From Streptomyces pinistramenti (GTDB lineage: Bacteria; Actinomycetota; Actinomycetes; Streptomycetales; Streptomycetaceae): a DNA stretch of 64,000 nucleotides. The stretch spans positions 1 to 64,000 of the forward strand of contig NZ_JAJCXB010000038.1 of assembly GCF_020564935.1 (NCBI RefSeq). The letters are read 5' to 3'. This document shows positions 16,722 to 24,844 of the stretch, in pieces. A model generated the notes under the pieces. It did no database searches. It saw only the letters and a list, made by a program, of their open reading frames with translations, and was not told the DNA's origin. The position numbers were made by a program, and so were the translations under genes. Every line of letters starts with the position of its first letter. Within the stretch, counting starts at the first letter, position 1.

Positions 16722-18380
16722 ATGCCAAGAAAGAAGACAAAATGGTTTAGGGCGGCGCTGGCCGCGCTGGTCGGTACGGCGCTCGCGGCGCTGCTCGGAC
16801 TGGGCGCCGCCGTGGTGTTCGCCGAGCCACTGCCCGGCGGGCTCGGCCCCTGCCTGGGCAGCGCGTGCCCCGGCTCCTACAACGACCCGAACAACGGCCC
16901 GATCGCCGGTCGTGACGAGAACATCAACATCTACGTCGGCGGCGACTACCGCGTCGGCGGCTCGGCGGCCGAGGCCGAGGGCAAGATCGTCACGCTCGGC
17001 AACTTCTCGATGAACAAGACCAGCGGGTCGAGCGTCTACAACGTCGGTGTGGTCGGCGTCGGTTCACGGGTGCCGCCGCCCAACGGCTCCGACTTCCTCA
17101 CCGTCGGCGGCGACCTCACCGTCGCCGAAGGCCAGCGGCTGCTCGCCGAGGAGGGCTCCACGTCCGGCGTGGTGAAGTACGGCGGGACGCTGCGCGGCAC
17201 GGTCATCCCGGCCCCCGTCCACGACCCGGCCGCCGCCGAGCCCTACCGTGGCCTGCGGCAGGAGCTGACCGAGTCCAGCAGCTGCTACGCGTACGAGAAC
17301 GGCGCCTCCAGGCCGGCCACCGGCACGGCGGTCAACCAGGGGTACCAGACCCTGTTCCGCGGCGACGGCACCTCCCGACTCCAGGTCTTCAACGTCGACT
17401 TCGACATCGCGTCGGCGAACGGCGGCGACCAGGGCATCGCCTTCGAGAACATCCCCGCCGGCGCGACCGTCCTGGTCAACATGCTCGGCGACAGCCGCAC
17501 GATCAGCTCGTACATCGGGCACGACCTCCGGCCGGCCGGCCTCCGCGAGCGGCTGCTGTGGAACTTCCCGGACGCGAACACCGTGACCTTCAAGGGCAGC
17601 GCGCAGTTCCAGGGCGCCGTACTCGTCGGCCCGCAGTCCAGCCGTACGTCGGTGAGCATGCCGGGCATGAACGGCCGCTTCTTCACCGCCGGTTCCCTGG
17701 ACCACATCGGCACCGCCGGCACGGAGATGCACAGCTACCCCTTCACCGGCGACCTCCCGGACTGCGGCCCCGAACCCACCACCAGCCCGACGGAACCGAC
17801 GGTCGCCCCCACGGAGCCGACGGCCACGCCGACGGAGCCCACGGAGACCCCGACGGAGCCGACCGAGACCCCGACGGAGCCCACGGCCACGCCGACGGAG
17901 CCGACTTCGCGTCCGACCGAGCCGACTTCGCGTCCCACGGAGCCGACTTCGCGTCCGACGGAGCCGACCTCGCACCCGACCGAGCCGACCTCGCGTCCCA
18001 CGGAGCCGACTTCGCGGCCCACCGAGCCGACCTCGCACCCCACCTGGCCCACCGGGCACCCGACGCATCCGACCTGGCAGCCGACCGATCACTGGACGGG
18101 GCACCCGACCGGACATCCGACCGGGCACTCCACCGACGAACCGTGGCCGGGCCACAGTTCCGGCGGCTGGGGTGACGGCGACGGTGACGGCGACGGACAC
18201 GGGCACGGCGGCGGTCACGGTCACGGCCACGGCGGCGGGCACAAGGGTGACAGCGCTGACAACGGCCAGCTGGCCTCCAGCGGTGCGCTCGGCAACCCGT
18301 GGATCATCGGCGCATCCGGTGGCGCGCTGATCGCAGGACTGGCACTGACCCTGCTGGTCAGGAGCCGCCGTACCAGCTGA
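16722..18380 (+). CDS. Choice-of-anchor A surface protein with LASSG sorting-like signal
   Basis: A 552-residue secreted surface protein. A signal peptide (about 7-34) is followed by a choice-of-anchor A adhesin-like domain (about 45-340, with VGGDYRVGG, LTVGGDLTV and GRFFTAGSLDH), a heptad Pro-Thr-Glu-Pro-Thr stalk, a His/Gly/Asp-rich patch, then LASSG (517-521), a hydrophobic helix and RSRRTS. This is the layout of a sortase substrate, but Ser replaces Thr in the usual class E motif LAxTG. The ATG at 16722 is chosen because a signal peptide follows directly. Likely role: wall-linked adhesin or aerial-growth surface protein. Confidence 0.88.
   Translation: MPRKKTKWFRAALAALVGTALAALLGLGAAVVFAEPLPGGLGPCLGSACPGSYNDPNNGPIAGRDENINIYVGGDYRVGGSAAEAEGKIVTLGNFSMNKTSGSSVYNVGVVGVGSRVPPPNGSDFLTVGGDLTVAEGQRLLAEEGSTSGVVKYGGTLRGTVIPAPVHDPAAAEPYRGLRQELTESSSCYAYENGASRPATGTAVNQGYQTLFRGDGTSRLQVFNVDFDIASANGGDQGIAFENIPAGATVLVNMLGDSRTISSYIGHDLRPAGLRERLLWNFPDANTVTFKGSAQFQGAVLVGPQSSRTSVSMPGMNGRFFTAGSLDHIGTAGTEMHSYPFTGDLPDCGPEPTTSPTEPTVAPTEPTATPTEPTETPTEPTETPTEPTATPTEPTSRPTEPTSRPTEPTSRPTEPTSHPTEPTSRPTEPTSRPTEPTSHPTWPTGHPTHPTWQPTDHWTGHPTGHPTGHSTDEPWPGHSSGGWGDGDGDGDGHGHGGGHGHGHGGGHKGDSADNGQLASSGALGNPWIIGASGGALIAGLALTLLVRSRRTS
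17784..18035. repeat. Twelve 21-bp repeats encoding xPTEPTx heptads
   Basis: Twelve consecutive in-frame 21-bp units encode SPTEPTV, TPTEPTE, RPTEPTS and similar heptads with no interruption. They continue as degenerate HPTWPTG and HPTHPTW units. They form the rigid stalk of the surface protein. Neighbouring units differ little at the DNA level, so copy number is likely to vary between strains. Confidence 0.92.
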
Positions 18381-18421
18381 CGGCACCCCAGGCCGGACGG
18401 GGGAACAGCCGGCCGGATAGC

Positions 18422-18465
18422 GCTCCAGGGCTTCGACCGCCGAGGTGTGGTCGAAGCCCTGGAGC
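18422..18465. terminator. Bidirectional terminator
   Basis: A perfect 17-bp stem (18422-18438 with 18449-18465) around a 10-nt loop, between the convergent surface-protein and dehydrogenase genes. Confidence 0.9.
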
Positions 18466-18488
18466 ATGTCGGGACGTTGCGACCGCGC

Positions 18489-19613
18489 TCAGGCGACCGC
18501 CGCGATCCGGACCGTGCGGCCCTCGGCGGCGGACAGCTTGGCGGCCTCCAGGACCCGCAGCGCCGCCGCGGCCTCGCCCGCCGTGACCGGTGGCCTGCCG
18601 CCCTCGCGCAGCGCCCGTGCGACGGCGGCGTAGTAGGCGGGGTAGTCGCCTGGCAGCGTCGGCACCGCCTCGCCGCCCCCGGTCCGCGGGGACTCGCCGG
18701 CTCCGAGCCGGCCCCAGGAGGACTCCGGCTCCACGCCCCACACCGCGCCGTCCACGCCGGGCCGCAGCCCCTCGCGCAGCGCGGCCTCCTGCGGGTCGAG
18801 CCCGTACTTCACGTAGCCTGCCCGGCTGCCCAATACCCGGAAGCGCGGCCCGAGTTGGGCGGTGGTGGCGCTCATCCACAGGTGGGAGCGGACACCGGAG
18901 GTGTGGGTGAGCGCGATGAAGGTGTCGTCGTCGGCCTCCGCGCCGGGACGCCGTACGTCGGACTCGGCGTAGACGGACGCGGCCGGGCCGAAGAGGGTGA
19001 GCGCCTGGTCGGCGAGGTGGCTGCCGAGGTCGTAGAGCAGGCCGCCGACCTCCACCGGGTCGCCGGACTCGCGCCAGCCGCCCTTGGGCCGCGGCCGCCA
19101 CCGCTCGAAGCGCGACTCGAAGCGCTGCACCTCGCCGAACGCGCCCTCGTCCAGCAGCCCGCGCACGGTGCGGAAGTCGTTGTCCCAGCGGCGGTTCTGG
19201 AAGACGGAGAGCAGCAGCCCGCGGGAGTCGGCGAGTGCGGCGAGCTGCTCGGCCTCGGCGGCCGTCGCGGCCAGCGGCTTGTCGACGACGACCGGCAGAC
19301 CGGCCTCCAACGCGGCCGTGGCGAGCGGCACATGGGTCTTGTTGGGCGAGGCCAGCACGATCAGGTCGAGATCGCCGGCGCGGCCGATGACCGCCTCGGG
19401 CGTCTCGACCGTACGGACCCGGGGGTGCTCGGCGCGGGCCTGCGCCTGCCGCTGCGGGCTGCGGGTCGAGACGGTGTCGAGGACCAGGCCGTCGGTCGCG
19501 GCGATCAGCGGGGCGTGGAAGACCGAGCCCGCCAGGCCGTAGCCGATCAGGCCGACGCGGAGCGGGCCGCCGGTGGCGGCCGGGGAGTCGGGGGTGCCGG
19601 TGGAGTCGCTCAT
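18489..19613 (-). CDS. Gfo/Idh/MocA-family oxidoreductase
   Basis: A 374-residue NAD(P)-dependent sugar or inositol dehydrogenase. The Rossmann motif is VGLIGYGLAGSVFHAPL. The signature VVVDKPLAAT carries the catalytic Lys of the family, and the YDLGSHLADQALTLFG region holds the DxxxH pair. It is transcribed away from a ROK regulator, with an operator 7 bp from its start codon, so it is probably controlled by that regulator and acts on a sugar or sugar derivative that the ROK protein senses. The ATG is at 19611-19613; the long open frame upstream crosses the ROK gene and is not real. Confidence 0.9.
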   Translation of the reverse strand: MSDSTGTPDSPAATGGPLRVGLIGYGLAGSVFHAPLIAATDGLVLDTVSTRSPQRQAQARAEHPRVRTVETPEAVIGRAGDLDLIVLASPNKTHVPLATAALEAGLPVVVDKPLAATAAEAEQLAALADSRGLLLSVFQNRRWDNDFRTVRGLLDEGAFGEVQRFESRFERWRPRPKGGWRESGDPVEVGGLLYDLGSHLADQALTLFGPAASVYAESDVRRPGAEADDDTFIALTHTSGVRSHLWMSATTAQLGPRFRVLGSRAGYVKYGLDPQEAALREGLRPGVDGAVWGVEPESSWGRLGAGESPRTGGGEAVPTLPGDYPAYYAAVARALREGGRPPVTAGEAAAALRVLEAAKLSAAEGRTVRIAAVA

Positions 19614-19619
19614 GGAACC

Positions 19620-19668
19620 ACTTAAGCAACGCTGTTGCCAAAGTGCAAGACGTGCCGACAATGGAGGG
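19620..19668 (+). promoter_or_regulatory. ROK operator and leaderless promoter
   Basis: An imperfect palindrome ACTTAAGCAAC-GCT-GTTGCCAAAGT (19620-19644, 9 of 11 arm positions match) lies between the divergent genes. A -35-like TTGCCA (19635-19640) overlaps the right arm and a -10-like GACAAT lies at 19657-19662, 16 bp apart. The start point then falls at about 19669, the GTG of the ROK gene, which suggests a leaderless mRNA. Operator binding would block this promoter. Confidence 0.6.
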
Positions 19669-20841
19669 GTGACCAGCAACGATCCCATCCCGCACGGCAC
19701 CGAACGCGCCCTGTGCGCCTCCTCCGGCTTCAACCTGCCGGCCCTGCGCGGGCACAACACCGCCCTGCTGCTCGGCCTGCTGCGAGCGGCGGGCGCGGAC
19801 GGGGTCAGCCGGCTGGAACTGGCCGAGCGCAGCGGGCTGACCCCGCAGGCGGTCAGCAAGATCACCGCACGGCTGCGGGCCGAAGGGCTCGCGGCCGATG
19901 CGGGCCGCCGCGCCTCCACCGGCGGCAAACCCCGTACGGTCTGGCGCCTCGTGCCCGGCGCCCGGCACGCCGTCGGACTGCACCTGGACCGCGACGAGAT
20001 CATCGCCGTTCTCGCCGACCTCGCGGGCACCCCGGTCGCCGTCCGCCGCGCCCCGCTCGCCTTCGGCGCGGGGGCAGGGGCGGTGCTGGAGAGGGTGGCG
20101 GAAGAGGTCGCGGCGGTGCGGACGCGGTCCTCCGCCCCGCAGGTGCTCGGCGTCGGCGTCGCCTGCCCCGGGCCGCTGGACCACGCGTCCGGGGTGCTGC
20201 ACCGGGTGACCGGAGCCCCGCATTGGGACGGCTTCCCGCTGCGGGACGCGCTCGCGGAGCGTCTCGGCCTGCCGGTCGTCGTCGACAAGGACACCAACGC
20301 GGCAGCGCTCGGCCTGGTGGGGAGCGCGGCGGACGGCGGTGCCGGGTCGTTCGCCTATCTGCATCTGGGCACGGGTCTCGGCGCCGGTCTTGTGCTGGAC
20401 GGCGGCCTCTACCGCGGGCCGCGCACCGGGGCGGGCGAGTTCGGGCACCAGGTCGTGCAGTGGAACGGGCCGCCCTGCGGCTGCGGGCGGCGCGGCTGCG
20501 TGGAGGCGCTGTGCCTGGCGGCGGTGGCGCGCGGCGATCTGCCGGGCGCGGCCCGGGTGCTGGGAGTGGGCGCGGCCAATCTCGTGGAACTGCTCGACGT
20601 CGACCGGGTGCTGCTCGGCGGCCGCACGGTGCGGGAGCGGCCGGACGTCTTCGTGGCCGGGGTGGCGGACGAACTGGCGGCGCAGGCCGCCGCCCGCGGA
20701 CGGACGGGCCCTCCGGTGCGGGTGACGACGGCCGCAGGTGGCGCGCGGGCGGTGGCGGACGGGGCGGCGCAGCTGGTGCTCGGGCCACTGTTCGGCCCGC
20801 GCCGCCAGGCCGCGGGGACGCCGCCGGGCGGACCGGCGTGA
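19669..20841 (+). CDS. ROK-family transcriptional regulator
   Basis: A 390-residue ROK repressor. An N-terminal winged helix (about 25-85: SRLELAERSGLTPQAVSKITARL) is fused to a sugar-kinase-like ROK domain with GVGVACPGPLD, VDKDTNAAALG, LHLGTGLGAGLVLDG, and the zinc-site HQVVQWNGPPCGCGRRGCVEAL (three Cys plus His). It is likely a sugar-responsive repressor of itself and the divergent dehydrogenase. The GTG at 19669 has GGAGG only 1 nt upstream, too close to act as an RBS, and fits a leaderless start. Confidence 0.9.
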   Translation: MTSNDPIPHGTERALCASSGFNLPALRGHNTALLLGLLRAAGADGVSRLELAERSGLTPQAVSKITARLRAEGLAADAGRRASTGGKPRTVWRLVPGARHAVGLHLDRDEIIAVLADLAGTPVAVRRAPLAFGAGAGAVLERVAEEVAAVRTRSSAPQVLGVGVACPGPLDHASGVLHRVTGAPHWDGFPLRDALAERLGLPVVVDKDTNAAALGLVGSAADGGAGSFAYLHLGTGLGAGLVLDGGLYRGPRTGAGEFGHQVVQWNGPPCGCGRRGCVEALCLAAVARGDLPGAARVLGVGAANLVELLDVDRVLLGGRTVRERPDVFVAGVADELAAQAAARGRTGPPVRVTTAAGGARAVADGAAQLVLGPLFGPRRQAAGTPPGGPA

Positions 20842-21010
20842 AAGTCATCTGATAGGGCGGGATTCGGCCGCCGGACGGGTGCATGCGATGCGGGTCTCCC
20901 GGGGCGTGCCGGTGCCCGTGGCAGGGTCTGGCCAGGCCGTGCGCGGCGGGCAGGGGGCACCGCGGAGACGCACCGCCTGACGACCCGAGCAACTCAAGCG
21001 GAGGACCGCC

Positions 21011-22069
21011 ATGCACCCGTCCGGCAGGCATCCGTCCGGCGCGGCCACACCCAGCGCAGGCCGGCAAGGAAGAGGCGTCAGAGGCCGCGAGGGCCGCGAC
21101 ACCCGTTTAGGACACGCCCCACGGCACGGCGGCTGCCGCGCGCACTCCGGGCGGCGGGCGGCGCGGGCGCTGCTCACCGCGGGACTGCTGTCCGCAGCGT
21201 TCGGCGTCGCGCTGCCGGTCGCGCTGCCCGACGGCCTGTCCGCCGCGGCGGGCGCGTACGCCGCCCCTTCGGGCCCGGCCCGGTACCGCCAGGCCGCCGC
21301 GACGGCCCCGCACGGCCCGGCCGGATGCGGCCGTCACGACCGCCGGGGCGACCCGCTCACCGCGCGGGTCGGCGGCGCCCCGCGGGAGTACGCGGCCGGT
21401 GACGGCTGGCGCGGCTGGCGGCTGGAGATCCGCAACGCCACCGACGTGGCCTGCACGGACGTGCACCCGGCCGTGGTGCTGGCCGCGGAACGCCACGGCC
21501 TGCAACCGGGCATGGTCCGGCTGGAGTTCCGGGACCAGACGACCGGTGACTGGCTGCCGGTGGCCTTCGCGCCCGCCGACCGGCACGAGCAGATCGGCGT
21601 ACTCGGCGGGGGCGGCGCCGGGCCGAACGGCGGTGCGGGAGGCGGGAGTCGGGGCGGCCACGGCCTGACGGTTCCGGCACACGGCACCACGGACGTGCCG
21701 GTACGGATGCGGTTCGCCCGGCAGACCCCGCGGGACCGGGTCACCGCCGCAGTCACCACCGGCCGCCGCCACGACGGCACCGCCGCCGGGACCGGCCGGC
21801 ACCGCGGCTACGCCTTCACCGTCCACTCCGAGACCGGGCCCACGATCCCGTACGACCCCTCGTCCCCGGTGGCGCCCGCAGGCGCCGACGCACCCGCGTC
21901 CCTCTTGGCCAGGCCGTCCCGCGCGCCCTACGGGTCTCAAGCGCCTGGCATGCCGCCGGAGTTGGCGGCCACCGGGCAGGGTCCGATGCTCGGGCTCGGC
22001 GCCGCAGCCGCGGCCCTGCTGATGAGCGGCGGCGTGCTGAAGGCGGGGGCCAGGCGCCTGCGCCGCTGA
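21011..22069 (+). CDS. LAATG cell-wall-anchored surface protein
   Basis: A 352-residue secreted protein. A long basic N-terminus (about 1-52) precedes a hydrophobic signal segment (about 53-75). A central region (about 105-275), with the pattern of immunoglobulin-like beta strands, contains LEIRNATDVACTDVHPAVVL. The C-terminus is a class E sortase signal: LAATG (318-322), a hydrophobic stretch, then KAGARRLRR. The ATG at 21011 has GCGGAGG upstream. It matches the class E sortase encoded at 11570-12346. The domain function is unknown. Confidence 0.82.
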   Translation: MHPSGRHPSGAATPSAGRQGRGVRGREGRDTRLGHAPRHGGCRAHSGRRAARALLTAGLLSAAFGVALPVALPDGLSAAAGAYAAPSGPARYRQAAATAPHGPAGCGRHDRRGDPLTARVGGAPREYAAGDGWRGWRLEIRNATDVACTDVHPAVVLAAERHGLQPGMVRLEFRDQTTGDWLPVAFAPADRHEQIGVLGGGGAGPNGGAGGGSRGGHGLTVPAHGTTDVPVRMRFARQTPRDRVTAAVTTGRRHDGTAAGTGRHRGYAFTVHSETGPTIPYDPSSPVAPAGADAPASLLARPSRAPYGSQAPGMPPELAATGQGPMLGLGAAAAALLMSGGVLKAGARRLRR

Positions 22070-22103
22070 GCCCCCGGCCGTGCCGGGGTGCGAGGATCAC
22101 GCC

Positions 22104-22874
22104 GTGGAGTTCCCGTACGGCCAGGAACCTGGCGCACCCATCCGGTCCGGCATCCCCGAGCACGGACGCATTCCGAAGTACTACGCGGCCAAGGTCGGCA
22201 TTGCCGCGCTGCTCGCCGAGTCGGCCGAGGGCGAGCCACTGCCGCCGGAGCGCGACCTGGCGCAGCGGTTCGAGGTGTCGCGCGAGACGCTGCGCCAGGC
22301 GCTGCGCGAACTGATCCTGGAGGGGCGGCTGCGCCGGATGGGCCGCGGGACCGTCGTCGCCGGGCCCAAGCTGGCGCAGCCGCTGTCCCTGGCCAGCTAC
22401 ACCGAAGGCGTCCGCGACCAGGGGCGGCGCCCCGGCCGGCACCTCGTCGGCCTGGACCGCTTCCCGTGCTCGCCCGCGATCGCCGCCGACCTGGGGCTCG
22501 CGGCCGGCGACGCCGTATGGCACATGGAGCGGGTGCTGCTCGCCGACGATGAACGGGTGGGGCTGGAGAGCACCTACGTCGCGGTGGCCCGGGTGCCGGA
22601 TCTCGACACCGCCTTCGAGCCCGACTCGTCCTTCTACGCCTATCTCCGCGAGCGGCTCGGCATCGGCTTCGGCGACGCCGACGAGCGGCTGGAGACGGTG
22701 CTCGCCACCCCGCGCGAGGCGCTCCTCATCGGTACGCCCGGCGCCCTGCCGATGCTGCTGATCCACCGGCGCTCGCGCGACACCCGGGGCCGCCCGCTGG
22801 AGCGGGTGCGCTCGCTGTACCGCGGCGACCGGTTCTCCTTCACCACGCATCTGGGGACGCCGGCCCGCACCTGA
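22104..22874 (+). CDS. GntR/HutC-family regulator of the phosphonate operon
   Basis: A 256-residue GntR-type repressor. The winged-helix domain (about 10-80: LPPERDLAQRFEVSRETLRQALREL) is followed by a UTRA ligand-binding domain (about 95-250), which defines the HutC/PhnF subfamily. It is immediately upstream of and co-directional with the aminoethylphosphonate genes and likely represses them until the phosphonate or a metabolite binds UTRA. The GTG at 22104 has GAGG 8 nt upstream. Confidence 0.9.
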   Translation: MEFPYGQEPGAPIRSGIPEHGRIPKYYAAKVGIAALLAESAEGEPLPPERDLAQRFEVSRETLRQALRELILEGRLRRMGRGTVVAGPKLAQPLSLASYTEGVRDQGRRPGRHLVGLDRFPCSPAIAADLGLAAGDAVWHMERVLLADDERVGLESTYVAVARVPDLDTAFEPDSSFYAYLRERLGIGFGDADERLETVLATPREALLIGTPGALPMLLIHRRSRDTRGRPLERVRSLYRGDRFSFTTHLGTPART

Positions 22875-22924
22875 CCATCGTCCGGTGCGCTCTTTGCCCG
22901 GGAATCGGATCACGAAAAGGTAAC

Positions 22925-22938
22925 GGGTCCAGACCAAG
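22925..22938. promoter_or_regulatory. Candidate HutC-type operator of the phosphonate operon
   Basis: GGGTCCAGACCAAG (reverse complement CTTGGTCTGGACCC) lies in the 137-bp gap before the FAD oxidoreductase. TGGTCTGGACC is close to the TGGTCTAGACC half-palindrome bound by HutC-subfamily GntR proteins such as DasR and PhnF. The adjacent gene encodes a HutC-type protein, so it is the natural ligand for this site. Confidence 0.5.
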
Positions 22939-23011
22939 TTTGGAGCCGTGTTCACCCGCGCGACGCCCGGCCGACCGCGGCGGGTCACCCGTCGCCGCGA
23001 GCGTCTGCGGC

Positions 23012-24133
23012 ATGCGAGTCATAGTTGTCGGAGCCGGCGTGCTGGGAACCCTGCACGCCTGGCATGCAGTCGAGCGGGGCCACGAGGTCCTGCACATCGA
23101 GCGGGAGGCCGAGGCCCGCGGCGCCTCGGTCCGTAACTTCGGGCAGATCTGGGTCAGCGGACGGGCCGGCGGCGAGGAGCTGGCGACCGCGCTGCGCGCC
23201 CGCGAGCTGTGGGAGGGCATCGGCGCCCGCGTCCCCGGCATCGGCTTCCGGGCCACCGGATCGCTGAGCATCGTCAAGAACGCCGCGGAACGGGCCGTCG
23301 CCGAGGCCGCCACCCGCCGCCCGGACGCCGCGGCCCGCGGGTACCAGTTGCTGGACGCCGAAGCGGCCCGCGCGCTCAACCCCGCGCTGCGTGGCGAATT
23401 CGCCGGCGCCCTGTGGTGCGAGCGGGACGCCGCCGTCGAGCCCCGGGTCGCCCAACGCGCCCTGAAGGAAGCCCTGTTGGCGTCCGGACGGTACCGCTAC
23501 CTCGGCGGCCGCGAGGTCCGCGAGGTGCTCGGCGAGCGCGCCGTGCGCGACGACCACGGCGCGGTCCACCACGGCGACAGCGTCGTCCTGTGCACCGGCG
23601 CCTGGCTCGGCGGCCTGGTCCGCGAGCTGGCCCCCGCCCTGCCGGTGCGCCGGGTGCGGCTCCAGATGATGCAGACCGATCCGCTCGGCGAGCCGCTGAC
23701 CACCTCCGTCGCCGACGCCGACAGCTTCCGCTACTACCCCGCCTACGCGAGCGAAGCCCTGGACGCGATGGCCGCGGCCCAGGCGCAGACACCGACCGCC
23801 GCCGCGCACAAGATGCAGCTGCTGATGGTCCAGCGCGCCGACGGCGGCCTGACCATCGGCGACACCCACGCATACGAGACGCCCTTCGGCTTCGACGTCG
23901 TCGAGGACCCGTACGCGCACCTCACCGGCGTCGTCGAGTCGATAATCGGCCGCCCGCTGCCGGCCGTGCGGCGCCGCTGGGCCGGCGTCTACGCCCAGTG
24001 CACCGACACCTCCCGCGTCGTCCACCGCGAGCAGGTGCGGGACGGCGTCTGGCTGGTCACCGGGCCCGGCGGCCGCGGCATGACCTGCGCCCCTGCCATC
24101 GCCGAAACCACCGCGAACGACCTGGGCTGGTGA
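23012..24133 (+). CDS. TIGR03364-type FAD oxidoreductase of phosphonate catabolism
   Basis: A 373-residue DAO-type flavoprotein. The dinucleotide motif is VVGAGVLGTLHAWHAVERGHEV, with ASVRNFGQIW just after it and GPGGRGMT near the C-terminus. It matches the family found beside phosphonatase-like hydrolases (TIGR03364). Such enzymes are proposed to deaminate 2-aminoethylphosphonate or its N-alkyl forms oxidatively to phosphonoacetaldehyde, replacing the PhnW transaminase. No transaminase gene is present here, which fits. The ATG at 23012 is the first start giving the Rossmann fold at the N-terminus. The next gene overlaps its stop. Confidence 0.85.
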   Translation: MRVIVVGAGVLGTLHAWHAVERGHEVLHIEREAEARGASVRNFGQIWVSGRAGGEELATALRARELWEGIGARVPGIGFRATGSLSIVKNAAERAVAEAATRRPDAAARGYQLLDAEAARALNPALRGEFAGALWCERDAAVEPRVAQRALKEALLASGRYRYLGGREVREVLGERAVRDDHGAVHHGDSVVLCTGAWLGGLVRELAPALPVRRVRLQMMQTDPLGEPLTTSVADADSFRYYPAYASEALDAMAAAQAQTPTAAAHKMQLLMVQRADGGLTIGDTHAYETPFGFDVVEDPYAHLTGVVESIIGRPLPAVRRRWAGVYAQCTDTSRVVHREQVRDGVWLVTGPGGRGMTCAPAIAETTANDLGW

Positions 24134-24843
24134 CCTCCATGACACCGCACACCCCGCACGACCCCCGCAGCACCGAACTGGTCGTCCTCGACATGGCCGG
24201 CACCACCGTCGCCGACGGCGGCCTCGTCGAGCGGGCCTTCGACGCCGCGGCCCGCGCGCTCGGCGTCGAACCCGGCAGCCCCGACCACGAAGCGAAGCTC
24301 CGCCACGTCCGCGCCACCATGGGCGAGTCCAAGATCTCCGTCTTCCGGCACCTCTTCGGCGACGAGGCGAGCGCCCGACGCGCCAACACCGCCTTCGAGG
24401 AGGCGTACCGGGAACTGATCGACGGCGGCCTCGTCACCCCGTTGCCCGGCGCCCGCGACACCATCGAAACCCTCCGTGCCGCCGGCCTGACCACCGCCTT
24501 GACCACCGGCTTCGCCCGCGCCACCCAGGACGCCATCCTGCACGCGCTCGGCTGGCAGGACCTGGCATCGCTCACCCTCTGCCCCGAAGACGCCGGCCGC
24601 GGGCGCCCCTACCCGGACATGGTGCTCACCGCCCTGCTGCGCACCGGCGCCACCGACCGCGTGCAGCGGATCGCGGTGGCCGGCGACACCTCGTACGACA
24701 TGCTCTCCGGGCGCCGCGCCGGCGCCGCCGTCGTCGCCGGCGTCCTCACCGGCGCGCACGACGCGGCGCAGCTGGAGGCGGCCGGCGCCACCCACGTACT
24801 CGGCTCGGTCGCCGAACTCCCCGCGCTGCTCGGGGTGGTGTGA
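24130..24843 (+). CDS. Phosphonatase-like HAD hydrolase (phosphonoacetaldehyde hydrolase type)
   Basis: A 237-residue HAD hydrolase. The nucleophile motif LDMAGTTVADGG (D21, with Ala two residues on) is the DxAGTT form of phosphonatase, and MGESK supplies a lysine (K68) at the position of the Schiff-base Lys of PhnX. Motif III is in the RPYPDMVL region, with AGDTSYDM following. It should cleave phosphonoacetaldehyde to acetaldehyde and phosphate. The GTG at 24130 overlaps the upstream stop (GTGA); an in-frame ATG at 24139 is an alternative start. It lies between the oxidoreductase and the importer. Confidence 0.87.
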   Translation: MTSMTPHTPHDPRSTELVVLDMAGTTVADGGLVERAFDAAARALGVEPGSPDHEAKLRHVRATMGESKISVFRHLFGDEASARRANTAFEEAYRELIDGGLVTPLPGARDTIETLRAAGLTTALTTGFARATQDAILHALGWQDLASLTLCPEDAGRGRPYPDMVLTALLRTGATDRVQRIAVAGDTSYDMLSGRRAGAAVVAGVLTGAHDAAQLEAAGATHVLGSVAELPALLGVV

Positions 24844-24844
24844 G

